A DNA stretch of 64,000 bases from Streptomyces niger. Its GTDB lineage: Bacteria; Actinomycetota; Actinomycetes; Streptomycetales; Streptomycetaceae. The position numbers and the translations under genes are program-made. How positions within the stretch are numbered: the stretch's first letter is position 1; every line of letters starts with the position of its first letter. The notes under the pieces are model-generated. The model ran no database searches, was not told where the DNA came from, and saw only the letters and a program-made list of their open reading frames with translations. Of the stretch, positions 1-7,118 are shown one piece after another. The stretch lies in NCBI RefSeq assembly GCF_000718305.1, contig NZ_JOFQ01000020.1, positions 1 through 64,000 on the forward strand. The letters run 5' to 3'.

Positions 1-106
1 CCAGGGTGTAGCCGGTGACGGAGTAGCCGGCCTTGATCAGGTTCTCCGCCATCGGGGAGCCCATGATGCCCAGACCGATCCACGCAACCTTGGGAAGAGT
101 ACTCAC
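1..106 (-). CDS. glxR: 2-hydroxy-3-oxopropionate (tartronate semialdehyde) reductase, N-terminal fragment
   Basis: Only the first 35 codons lie in the window; the gene continues off the left edge. The minus-strand reading begins at a GTG and gives STLPKVAWIGLGIMGSPMA, the Rossmann NAD(P)-binding start (GxGxMGxxMA) of the beta-hydroxyacid dehydrogenase family. Such enzymes reduce tartronate semialdehyde to glycerate. The gene lies 26 bp downstream of the hydroxypyruvate isomerase gene on the same strand, so both probably form an operon that channels allantoin-derived glyoxylate (via glyoxylate carboligase, not seen here) into glycerate. The family call is clear; the choice of tartronate semialdehyde reductase over 3-hydroxyisobutyrate dehydrogenase rests on context. 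Confidence 0.8.
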   Translation of the reverse strand, partial: MSTLPKVAWIGLGIMGSPMAENLIKAGYSVTGYTL

Positions 107-132
107 GGGAGGGTGCCTTTCGTCGGTCGGGA

Positions 133-978
133 TCAGTGCTGGTCGGCGGCGCGCAGCGGGGCGGGCAGCCACTCGAAGGCGCCGGCGCTCGGGCGGTCGC
201 CGGGCTTGTACTCCAGACCGACCCAGCCGTCGTAACCCGCCTTCCGCAGGCGGTTGAGCAGGTCGGCGAAGTCCAGGTGGCCGGTGCCGGGCGCGCCGCG
301 GCCGGGGTTGTCGGCGATCTGCACGTGCCCGGTCTTGTCGGTGTACTTCTCGATGACCTCGCCCAGGTCCTCGCCGTTCATGGCCAGGTGGTACAGGTCC
401 ATCAGGAACTTCGCGTTGCCCAGTCCGGTGGCCGTGTTGACCTTGTCGACGACCTCGATGGCCTTGGGCGCGGAGACGATCGGGCAGAGCGGCGACTCGG
501 GCTGGTTGAGCGCCTCGATCAGCAGCGTCGCGCCGATGGAGTCGGCGGCGCGGGCGGCATAGGTGAGGTTGGCGAGGGCCACCTCGTCCTGCAGGGCCGG
601 GTCGACGCCCTCGATACGGTTGCCGTAGAGCGCGTTGAGCGCCGTGCAGCCCATCGTGCGGGCGAACTCCACCGCGACCGGCACGTTGGCGCGGAACTTC
701 TCGGACTCCTCGCCCGGCAGGGAGAGGGCGCCGCGGTCCGGGCCCGGCAGCCGGCCGGCGTAGAAGTTCAGCCCGACCAGCTGCGTGCCGGCCTCGTTCA
801 GCGCGTCCCGCAGGGCGTCCAGCTCGGACTGCGCGGGCACCGGCGCGTCGACCCACGGCCACCACAGCTCGACCGCGGTGAAGCCGGCGGCGGCAGCCGC
901 GGCGGGCCGCTCCAGCAGCGGGAGCTCGGTGAAGAGGATCGACAGATTGACGTCGTAGCGCGTGTCGGTGAAGCCCAT
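133..978 (-). CDS. hyi: hydroxypyruvate isomerase family TIM-barrel protein
   Basis: A 281-residue protein, the usual length for Hyi/OtnI-type isomerases. It opens with RYDVNLSILFTELPLLERPA and carries the barrel motifs AVELWWPW, GLNFYAGRLPGPDRG, LLIEALNQ, FLMDLYHLAMNGED, GHVQIADNPGRGAPGTG and VGLEYKPG. The acidic and His residues in the E-x-L-N, DLYH, GHVQ and GLEY motifs are the expected metal ligands and bases. It interconverts hydroxypyruvate and tartronate semialdehyde in the cytosol, which fits the adjacent reductase gene. ATG 978 has no good Shine-Dalgarno site; a TTCCGTATTACGAAA element at 993-1007 lies just upstream and resembles the spacer operator of aceB and allB, so AllR control is likely. 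Confidence 0.88.
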   Translation of the reverse strand: MGFTDTRYDVNLSILFTELPLLERPAAAAAAGFTAVELWWPWVDAPVPAQSELDALRDALNEAGTQLVGLNFYAGRLPGPDRGALSLPGEESEKFRANVPVAVEFARTMGCTALNALYGNRIEGVDPALQDEVALANLTYAARAADSIGATLLIEALNQPESPLCPIVSAPKAIEVVDKVNTATGLGNAKFLMDLYHLAMNGEDLGEVIEKYTDKTGHVQIADNPGRGAPGTGHLDFADLLNRLRKAGYDGWVGLEYKPGDRPSAGAFEWLPAPLRAADQH

Positions 979-992
979 GCGGGGTAGGAGCC

Positions 993-1007
993 TTCCGTAT
1001 TACGAAA
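993..1007. promoter_or_regulatory. candidate AllR-type operator upstream of hyi-glxR
   Basis: TTCCGTATTACGAAA is a 15-bp imperfect inverted repeat, with a perfect CGTATTACG core. It follows the TTCC-N7-GGAA pattern of the elements before allB (18483-18497) and aceB (13011-13025), with one deviation (GAAA for GGAA). It sits 14 bp upstream of the hyi start. Operator function is inferred from recurrence at related genes. Confidence 0.5.
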
Positions 1008-1113
1008 CTTTCTTTCTGCTTATTGGAAGACTGCCCGCGGGGAGGGGAGCTGTCAAGGGGTCCCCGGCGGCCGATTGTGGTGGCCGGCCCGAGGTCGGCA
1101 GTAGGTTGACGGT

Positions 1114-1392
1114 GTGCGATTGAGAGTTGAGTTCACAACGGAACCGTTCGATCTGGACGAGGCTCCGGACCACGCCGTGGTGGCCCGTGAGGTGGTCACG
1201 GGGGCCGAGCTGGACGCCGTCGATGTCGGCCCCTTCGGCAACACCGCCGAAGGCGAGGCGGAGCGGGTGCTCACCGCGGTGGACGCGCTGCTGCGGCAGT
1301 CCCTGGCGGCCGGCGCCACCCGCGTCTCGCTCCAGGTCAACGTCGTCCCCGGCGGCGCGGCCGGCGACGGCAGCGGGGAGGCGGAGCGGTGA
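1114..1392 (+). CDS. small conserved acidic protein of unknown function
   Basis: A 92-residue, Glu/Asp-rich protein starting RLRVEFTTEPFDLDEAPDHA. I recognise no enzyme family. Its stop codon overlaps the GTG of the next gene (GTGA at 1389-1392), so it is translationally coupled to the HTH protein and probably works with it. There is no Shine-Dalgarno site; a TAGGTT -10 box at 1102-1107 ends 6 nt before the GTG, so the mRNA is probably leaderless. It is divergent from hyi and precedes the urate-degradation operon, which suggests a regulatory or sensing partner role, but nothing in the sequence proves that. Confidence 0.75.
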   Translation: MRLRVEFTTEPFDLDEAPDHAVVAREVVTGAELDAVDVGPFGNTAEGEAERVLTAVDALLRQSLAAGATRVSLQVNVVPGGAAGDGSGEAER

Positions 1393-1769
1393 CCGAGCCT
1401 GCCGACCACCCCTTCGTCCAGGCGGTGAAGCCGCTGGTGGACGCGATGGGTGGGGAGATGGTCGCGCCCGAGCTGGCGCAGGGGGACGACGTCGTGCTGA
1501 CCTGGGAGGGCGCCGACCGTGTGGCCGTCCGGCTGCCGCACCTCTCCGACTCCCTCGACCACCTGCTGGCCGACCTGGAGCGCCGGCACGGCTGCCCCCT
1601 CTCGGAGCTGGACCGCAAGACCAAACAGTCGGTCGTGCGCATCCTGGAGACCCGTGGGGCCTTCTCCGTACGGCACGGCGTGGAGACCGTCGCGAGCGCG
1701 CTCGGGGTCTCCAGGTTCACCGTTTACAACTACCTGAACAGGGAGAATGCGGCCAAGGCCGAGAGCTGA
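1389..1769 (+). CDS. helix-turn-helix protein (YheO/DauR-like C-terminal HTH)
   Basis: A 126-residue protein. The N-terminal ~75 residues have no clear motif. The C-terminal part (SVVRILETRGAFSVRHG then VASALGVSRFTVYNYLNR, about residues 77-119) matches the pattern of the YheO/DauR-type HTH, in which a G-x-F segment precedes a VA..LGVSR.TVY.YL recognition helix. It probably binds DNA and may regulate the adjacent purine genes. It lacks the N-terminal PAS-like ligand domain of full YheO proteins, so any effector may be sensed by the coupled upstream protein. An intrinsic terminator follows at 1808-1841, making these two genes their own unit. Confidence 0.72.
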   Translation: MTEPADHPFVQAVKPLVDAMGGEMVAPELAQGDDVVLTWEGADRVAVRLPHLSDSLDHLLADLERRHGCPLSELDRKTKQSVVRILETRGAFSVRHGVETVASALGVSRFTVYNYLNRENAAKAES

Positions 1770-1807
1770 CGGGCTCCCGCCGCTTACCTCGCTGCAAACC
1801 GTCACAA

Positions 1808-1841
1808 GCCGCCGCTCCGGGTTTCCGGAGCGGCGGCTTTT
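1808..1841 (+). terminator. intrinsic terminator after the small protein-HTH operon
   Basis: A perfect 13-bp stem (GCCGCCGCTCCGG / CCGGAGCGGCGGC) with a GTTT loop is followed directly by TTTT. It separates the two-gene unit from the uraD operon promoter. Confidence 0.9.
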
Positions 1842-1854
1842 GTGTTGCCGAGTT

Positions 1855-1896
1855 TTCAACAAAGTGTTGACGTGGTGTTGCCGGGGGACTTAGCTA
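1855..1896 (+). promoter_or_regulatory. promoter and inverted-repeat operator of the uraD-uraH-pucL operon
   Basis: TTCAAC-AAAGT-GTTGAC (1855-1871) is an inverted repeat whose right half provides the -35 box TTGACG (1867-1872). An 18-bp spacer leads to TAGCTA (1891-1896) as -10. The same TTCAAY-N5-GTTGAM element precedes allB and aceB. The overlap with the -35 box suggests repression; the regulator (AllR or a second factor) is inferred. Confidence 0.65.
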
Positions 1897-1944
1897 TGGC
1901 CAGCCCGTTCAACGCACAGCACGACGCAGCCACGGAGGCTTCCC

Positions 1945-2457
1945 GTGTCTTCGAGTCCGACTCCGGGGCTTTCCCGGTTCAACGCCGCCGACGTCAGCGA
2001 GGCCAAGGCCGCGCTGCACGAGGTGTGTGCCAGCGAGGCGTGGGGGAGCAAGATCCTCGCGCAGCGCCCGTACGCCGACGCCGACGCCCTCTTCGCCGCC
2101 AGCGACGCCGCCATGGCCGAGCTGACGGCGGACGATCTGGCGGAGGCGATGGCGGGGCACCCGCCGATCGGCCGCCCCAAGCCGGGGGATCCCACCTCCT
2201 CCCGCGAACAGCGCGGGATGGCGGGGGCTTCCGAAGAGCTGAAGGCCGAAATGCTCGAACTGAACCTGGCCTACCAGGAGCGCTTCGGGCACGTCTTCCT
2301 CATCTGCGCCACCGGCCTGACGGCCGAGCAGATGCGGGACGCCGTCCGTAACCGGATCGACAACGCGCCGGAACACGAACGAGAGATCGTGCGTGGGGAG
2401 CTCGTCAAGATCAACCGCATCCGCCTGACCCGCCTCGCAGAAGGAGACGCAGCATGA
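1945..2457 (+). CDS. uraD: 2-oxo-4-hydroxy-4-carboxy-5-ureidoimidazoline (OHCU) decarboxylase
   Basis: A 170-residue protein of the family's usual size. It carries the catalytic GHPPIG motif (His72), the SREQRG motif (Glu88) and the C-terminal RNRIDNAPEHEREIVRGEL helix typical of UraD. It decarboxylates OHCU to (S)-allantoin, the last of three steps from urate. The start is GTG 1945, with GGAGG at 1934-1938. Its stop overlaps the uraH start (ATGA, 2454-2457). As first gene of the uraD-uraH-pucL operon it lies behind a promoter at 1867-1896. The operon order reverses the reaction order. Confidence 0.95.
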   Translation: MSSSPTPGLSRFNAADVSEAKAALHEVCASEAWGSKILAQRPYADADALFAASDAAMAELTADDLAEAMAGHPPIGRPKPGDPTSSREQRGMAGASEELKAEMLELNLAYQERFGHVFLICATGLTAEQMRDAVRNRIDNAPEHEREIVRGELVKINRIRLTRLAEGDAA

Positions 2458-2870
2458 GCAGCGACACGGCTGCCGACCGGACGTCGGTGTCCACGCACAT
2501 CCTGGACACCAGCGTCGGCCGCCCCGCCGAGGGCGTGGCCCTCACGCTCTCGGTGCGCTCCGGCTTCGAGGGGGCGTGGACCGCACACGGCGCGTCCAAG
2601 ACGGACGCGGACGGGCGCTGCAAGGACCTGCCGGCCCTGCCGGAAGGCACCACCCACGTACGCCTCGACTTCGAGACCGAGGCGTACTTCTCTGCCCACC
2701 AGCAGAGTTCGAACAAGCAAGCCGAGGAACAGCAGGACGCCCCCGCGCTACGGGACAGCGGAGCCTTCTTCCCGGAGGTGGCAATCACCTTTGCCGTCAA
2801 GCCGGGCGAGCACTACCACGTACCGCTGCTGCTCAACCCGTTCGGCTACTCCGTATACCGAGGGAGCTAG
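2454..2870 (+). CDS. uraH: 5-hydroxyisourate hydrolase (transthyretin-like)
   Basis: A 138-residue HIUase that opens 5-hydroxyisourate to OHCU. Diagnostic features are the N-terminal STHILDTSVGRPAEGV strand with catalytic His, an Arg in THVRLDF, the C-terminal HYHVPLLLNPFGYSVYRGS, and the terminal YRGS tetrapeptide that separates hydrolases from transthyretins. A Gln/Ala-rich insertion (residues ~80-95, HQQSSNKQAEEQQ) makes it about 20 residues longer than enterobacterial HIUases. It is translationally coupled to uraD and ends only 7 bp before pucL. Cytosolic; no signal peptide. Confidence 0.95.
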   Translation: MSSDTAADRTSVSTHILDTSVGRPAEGVALTLSVRSGFEGAWTAHGASKTDADGRCKDLPALPEGTTHVRLDFETEAYFSAHQQSSNKQAEEQQDAPALRDSGAFFPEVAITFAVKPGEHYHVPLLLNPFGYSVYRGS

Positions 2871-2877
2871 CACCGAC

Positions 2878-3825
2878 ATGCCCACGATTCTCGGCCAGAA
2901 CCAGTACGGCAAGGCGGAAAACCGGGTCGTCAAGATCACCCGGGACGGCGACACCCACCACATCAAGGACGTCAACGTCTCGGTCGCCCTCTCCGGCGAC
3001 CTGGAGGAGGTCCACCTCTCCGGCTCCAACGCCAACTGCCTGCCGACGGACACGACGAAGAACACCTGCTTCGCGTTCGCCAAGGAATACGGCATCGAGT
3101 CCATCGAGCAGTACGGCATCCACCTCGCCCGGCACTTCGTCGACAGCCAGCCGTCCATCCACCGGGCGCGCATCCGCCTGGAGGAGTACGCCTGGGAGCG
3201 CATCGCCGGCTCCGACGCCAACTCCAAGTTCATCGGCGCCGACGAGGTCAAGCACTCCTTCGTCCGCAAGGGCCAGGAGATCCGCCTCGCGCAGATCACC
3301 TACTCCGCCGAAGGTGACGGGGGGCCGAAGTTCGAGGTCCTCTCGGGCCTGAAGGACCTGACCGTGATGAACTCCACGAACTCCGAGTTCTGGGGCTACA
3401 TCAAGGACAAGTACACGACGCTGCAGGAGGACTACGACCGTATCCTCGCGACGTCGCTGTCCACCTGGTGGCGCCACAACTGGACGTCGGACGACGAGCG
3501 GATGCCCAACTGGGAGCGGTCCTACGAGCAGGCCAAGAAGCACATCCTGCAGGCCTTCGTGGAGACCTACTCGCTCTCGCTGCAGCAGACGCTGTACCAA
3601 ATGGGTTCGCGGGTCATCAACAACCGCAGCGAGATAGACGAGATCCGCTTCTCGGCCCCGAACAAGCACCACTTCCGCCAGGACCTCTCGCCCTTCGGTC
3701 TCGACAACGAGGCCAAGGACGGGGCCGTCTACTACGCGGCGGACCGCCCGTACGGGCTCATCGAAGCCACCATCCTGCGCGACGGCGTCGACGCCCGCAT
3801 CCCGGTGGACATGACCAACCTCTGA
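2878..3825 (+). CDS. pucL: factor-independent urate hydroxylase (uricase)
   Basis: A 315-residue uricase that oxidises urate to 5-hydroxyisourate plus H2O2 without cofactor. It has the T-fold motifs QNQYGKAENRVVKI (Lys12), PTDTTKNTCF (Thr57) and NKHHFRQDLSPFG (catalytic His); Lys-Thr-His form the relay in characterised uricases. Start ATG 2878 was chosen because GAGGGAG lies about 11 nt upstream and the homology begins at this Met; an upstream in-frame extension would overlap uraH. It is the last gene of the uraD-uraH-pucL operon. A G/C-rich hairpin at 3857-3889 separates it from the permease gene. Confidence 0.96.
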   Translation: MPTILGQNQYGKAENRVVKITRDGDTHHIKDVNVSVALSGDLEEVHLSGSNANCLPTDTTKNTCFAFAKEYGIESIEQYGIHLARHFVDSQPSIHRARIRLEEYAWERIAGSDANSKFIGADEVKHSFVRKGQEIRLAQITYSAEGDGGPKFEVLSGLKDLTVMNSTNSEFWGYIKDKYTTLQEDYDRILATSLSTWWRHNWTSDDERMPNWERSYEQAKKHILQAFVETYSLSLQQTLYQMGSRVINNRSEIDEIRFSAPNKHHFRQDLSPFGLDNEAKDGAVYYAADRPYGLIEATILRDGVDARIPVDMTNL

Positions 3826-3856
3826 CGGCTCTCCCACGCCGCGAAGTGCCTCGTAT

Positions 3857-3889
3857 CCCCCTCCCGTGATCCCGCACGGCGGGAGGGGG
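3857..3889 (+). terminator. GC hairpin between pucL and the first NCS2 permease
   Basis: Arms CCCCCTCCCG (3857-3866) and CGGGAGGGGG (3880-3889) form a perfect 10-bp stem with a 13-nt loop and no T run. It could be a weak terminator or attenuator setting permease expression below that of uricase. Confidence 0.5.
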
Positions 3890-3914
3890 CCGCGAATCCT
3901 GAGGGGAACGACCC

Positions 3915-5324
3915 ATGGCACAGCAAGCGCACGTAGAGAAACACCCCGTACCACCCGTTCCCGTCCACCCCGTGGACGAGAAGTTGGGTCCCAAGCGGCT
4001 CGTCCCCGCCGCCCTGCAGCACATCGCCGCCATGTACGCCGGTGTGGTCACCCCTCCACTCATCATCGGCCAGGCCGCCCACCTGGACTCCGCCGGGCAG
4101 ACCCGGCTGATCGCCGCGAGCCTCCTCATCGCCGGGCTCGCCACGCTCCTGCAGACCCTCGGCATCCGGAAGTTCGCCGGAAACCGGCTGCCCTTCGTGA
4201 ACGCCGCCTCCTCGGCCGGCATCACCCCCATGCTCGCCATCGCCGAGACCACCGCCAAAGGGCACCAACTGCCCGCGATCTACGGCGCGGTCATGGTCGC
4301 CGGCGTCTTCTGCCTCGCCGTCGGCCCGTTCTTCGGCAAGCTGCTGAGGTTCTTCCCGCCGCTGGTCACCGGTGTCGTGATCACCCTCATCGGGGTGACG
4401 CTGATGCCCGTACCGGTCGGCTGGGCCCAGGGCGGCGACAAGCAGGCCGCCGACTACGGCGACATGAAGCACCTGGCCCTCGCCGGCTTCACGCTCGTCG
4501 TCATCCTGCTGATCCAGCGCTTCACCCAAGGCTTCCTCAAGCAGATCGCGCTCCTCCTCGGCCTGGTCATCGGCACGCTCGCCGCGATCCCGTTCGGCAT
4601 GGCGGACTTCTCCTCGCTGCGCGAGGCGCCCGTCGCCGCGCTGCCCACGCCCTTCGCCTTCGGCCCGCCGGAGTTCCAGCCCGCCGCGATCCTCTCGCTG
4701 TGCATCGTCATGCTCGTCCTGATGACCGAGTCCTCGGCCGGGATGCTGGCCCTCGGCGAGATCTGCGACCGCGAGTGCACCAGCCGGACCATCACCCGCG
4801 GCCTGCGCACGGACGGCATCGCCACGCTCATCGGACCGATCTTCGGCGGCTTTCCCACCAGCGCCTTCGCGCAGAACGTGGGCGTCGTGTCGCTGACGAA
4901 GGTACGCAGCCGCTACGTCGTCGCCGTCGCGGGCGGCGCCCTCATCGTGCTCGGTGCCTTCCCCGTCCTCGGCGCGGTCGTCAACCTCGTGCCCATGCCC
5001 GTCCTCGGCGGTGCCGGCATCGTCCTCTTCGGCTCCATAGCGGTCAGCGGCATCCGCACGCTCTCCGAGGCCGGCCTGGACGACAGCTCCAACATCATCC
5101 TCGTGGCCGTGTCGCTCGGCGCCGGCATCATCCCGCTCGCGGCGCCGACCTTCTACGCGGACTTCCCCGCCTGGGCGCAGACCGTGCTCGGCTCCGGGAT
5201 CAGCGCCGGCGCGCTCGTCGCGGTCCTGCTCAACCTGTTCTTCCATCATCTCGGCACCCGGAGCACCACACGGGCGGCAGTACTGTCAGCTGCCTCGCCC
5301 GGTTCCGGCACTCACATCCCCTAG
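3915..5324 (+). CDS. NCS2 (NAT) family urate/xanthine-type permease, paralogue 1
   Basis: A 469-residue membrane protein with about a dozen hydrophobic helices. It shows NCS2 hallmarks: LQHIAAMYAG near the N-terminus, MTESSAGMLALGEI with the substrate-site Glu, and the NAT signature QNVGVVSLTKVRSR. It should import an oxidised purine (urate or xanthine) by proton or sodium symport. It lies 89 bp after uricase and just before the amidohydrolase, which favours urate as substrate. It is the first of three paralogues here, and the only one with SSAGMLALGEI instead of STADM(L/I)ALGKI, a possible specificity difference. Confidence 0.92.
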   Translation: MAQQAHVEKHPVPPVPVHPVDEKLGPKRLVPAALQHIAAMYAGVVTPPLIIGQAAHLDSAGQTRLIAASLLIAGLATLLQTLGIRKFAGNRLPFVNAASSAGITPMLAIAETTAKGHQLPAIYGAVMVAGVFCLAVGPFFGKLLRFFPPLVTGVVITLIGVTLMPVPVGWAQGGDKQAADYGDMKHLALAGFTLVVILLIQRFTQGFLKQIALLLGLVIGTLAAIPFGMADFSSLREAPVAALPTPFAFGPPEFQPAAILSLCIVMLVLMTESSAGMLALGEICDRECTSRTITRGLRTDGIATLIGPIFGGFPTSAFAQNVGVVSLTKVRSRYVVAVAGGALIVLGAFPVLGAVVNLVPMPVLGGAGIVLFGSIAVSGIRTLSEAGLDDSSNIILVAVSLGAGIIPLAAPTFYADFPAWAQTVLGSGISAGALVAVLLNLFFHHLGTRSTTRAAVLSAASPGSGTHIP

Positions 5325-5363
5325 GGCCATGCCGTGCCCACCGCCCAGATCGAAGGAACCGCC

Positions 5364-6764
5364 ATGGCAGCATCGGCATCCCCTGACAGCGGGATCGCGC
5401 GCCTCGTCATCGAGAACTGCGCGATCGCGACCGTCGACGCCGACGACACGGAGTACGCCTCCGGCCACGTCGTCGTCGCCGGCAACCGGATCGAGTCGGT
5501 GGGCGCGGGGCCCGCACCCGAGGGCCTGGACGGTGTCGCCCGCCGGATCGACGGCACCGGGCACCTGCTCACCCCCGGCCTGGTCAACACCCATCACCAC
5601 TTCTACCAGTGGCTCACCCGCGGCCTCGCGACCGACCACAACCTCTTCAACTGGCTGGTCGCGCTGTACCCCACCTGGGCCCGCATCGACGAGCCGATGG
5701 CGGCCGCGGCGGCGCGGGGCTCGCTGGCGATGATGGCCCGCGGCGGTGTCACCACCGCCATGGACCACCACTACGTCTACCCGCGCGGTGCCGGCGACCT
5801 GTCGGGGGCCATCATCCGGGCCGCGTCCGACCTGGGCGTACGCTTCACGCTCGCGCGCGGCTCGATGGACCGCGGGGAGTCCGACGGCGGGCTGCCGCCG
5901 GACTTCGCGGTGGAGACCCTGAAGGGTGCGCTCGCCGCCACCGAGGAGACCATCGACAAGTACCACGACGCCTCCTTCGACGCGATGACGCAGGTCGCCG
6001 TCGCGCCCTGCTCGCCGTTCTCCGTCTCCACCGACCTGCTGCGACAGGGCGCCGAACTGGCCCGCCACAAGGGCGTACGCCTCCACACCCACGGCAGCGA
6101 GACCGTGGAGGAGGAGAAGTTCTGCCACGAGCTGTTCGGCATGGGCCCGACCGAGTACTTCGAGTCCACCGGCTGGCTCGGCGAGGACGTGTGGATGGCG
6201 CACTGCGTCCACATGAACGACTCCGACATCGACGCCTTCGCCCGCACCGGCACCGGCGTCGCGCACTGCCCGTCCTCCAACGCCCGGCTCGCGGCCGGCA
6301 TCGCCCGGGTACCGGACATGCTCGCGGCGGGCGTCCCGGTCGGCCTCGGCGTGGACGGCACCGCCTCCAACGAGTCCGGCGAGCTGCACACCGAACTCCG
6401 CAACGCGCTGCTCATCAACCGCCTCGGCCCGCACCGCGAGGCCGCCCTGACCGCCCGTCAGGCGCTCCGCCTGGGCACGTACGGCGGCGCGCGGGTGCTC
6501 GGCCGGGCCGACCGGATCGGCTCGGTCGAGGCGGGCAAGCTCGCCGACCTGGTGCTGTGGAAGCTGGACGGTCTGGGCCACTCCACCATCGCCGATCCGG
6601 TCACCGCGCTGGTCTTAGGCGCGGCGGCCCCGGTGACCCTCTCGCTCGTCAACGGCAGGCCGGTGGTGGCGGACAACCGCCTCACCACCGTCGACGAGGA
6701 CGAGATCGCCCACACCGCACGCGCCGAGGCGCAGCGGCTCGCCCGCATCGCCGCCGAGGGCTGA
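5364..6764 (+). CDS. 8-oxoguanine deaminase-type amidohydrolase
   Basis: A 466-residue COG0402 amidohydrolase. Metal ligands are visible: NTHHHFYQW (HxH), RLHTHGSET, the His of VWMAHCVH and the Asp of GLGVDGTASNES. The HHHFYQWLTRG and VDGTASNESGEL motifs match the 8-oxoguanine deaminase / hydroxyatrazine hydrolase group. Deaminating 8-oxoguanine yields urate directly, which would feed the adjacent uricase; guanine deaminase is the alternative. ATG 5364 is preferred (GAAGGA at 5353-5358); an upstream GTG at 5334 has no ribosome site. A TTA leucine codon sits at 6615-6617, so translation should need the bldA tRNA. It is tightly spaced after the permease and likely co-transcribed. Confidence 0.82.
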   Translation: MAASASPDSGIARLVIENCAIATVDADDTEYASGHVVVAGNRIESVGAGPAPEGLDGVARRIDGTGHLLTPGLVNTHHHFYQWLTRGLATDHNLFNWLVALYPTWARIDEPMAAAAARGSLAMMARGGVTTAMDHHYVYPRGAGDLSGAIIRAASDLGVRFTLARGSMDRGESDGGLPPDFAVETLKGALAATEETIDKYHDASFDAMTQVAVAPCSPFSVSTDLLRQGAELARHKGVRLHTHGSETVEEEKFCHELFGMGPTEYFESTGWLGEDVWMAHCVHMNDSDIDAFARTGTGVAHCPSSNARLAAGIARVPDMLAAGVPVGLGVDGTASNESGELHTELRNALLINRLGPHREAALTARQALRLGTYGGARVLGRADRIGSVEAGKLADLVLWKLDGLGHSTIADPVTALVLGAAAPVTLSLVNGRPVVADNRLTTVDEDEIAHTARAEAQRLARIAAEG

Positions 6765-6821
6765 CCTCGGCGCCACGAAGAACCCGTACGGCACGGCCCG
6801 TACGGCACACCTGAAGACTCG

Positions 6822-6913
6822 GCCGGGGGGGACGGCCCCCGGCTGAGCTTGTGGATCCGAGCGGGATCCACAAGCGCCGTACCCGGGGACGCGGGCACAC
6901 CCGCGTCCCCGGG
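6822..6913. repeat. three consecutive perfect hairpins
   Basis: Hairpin 1 is at 6822-6843 (GCCGGGGG/CCCCCGGC-type stem). Hairpin 2 at 6847-6875 has a 12-bp stem, GCTTGTGGATCC, with loop GAGCG. Hairpin 3 at 6882-6913 has a 14-bp stem, CCCGGGGACGCGGG, with loop CACA. None is followed by a T run. They occupy the gap between the deaminase and the second permease and may act as terminators, RNA stabilisers or processing sites. The rest of 6765-7118 shows no gene that I can support. Confidence 0.8.
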
Positions 6914-7118
6914 CCGGTTCCTTCCGCGTACCGCGTACCACGCATCTCCGCTCCGTACGTTCCGTGGCACCCCGCACAGCCCCCCACGCGCGCCAAGAGC
7001 GCCCACTCGCAGCCGCACCTGCACCGCATCCGCACTCGCACGGCAACACCAGGCAGAACCTCCGTGACAGGCTCGTGCCACCGGCCTCCGGTGGCACAGA
7101 AATCGAAGGAGGCCCGCA

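Noticed and set aside
3732..5249. A 505-codon minus-strand frame opposite the first permease
   Set aside because: Composed of Asp/Glu/Gly/Arg repeats that arise as the complement of membrane-helix codons; the sense permease has full family motifs. The same holds for frames opposite permeases 2 and 3.
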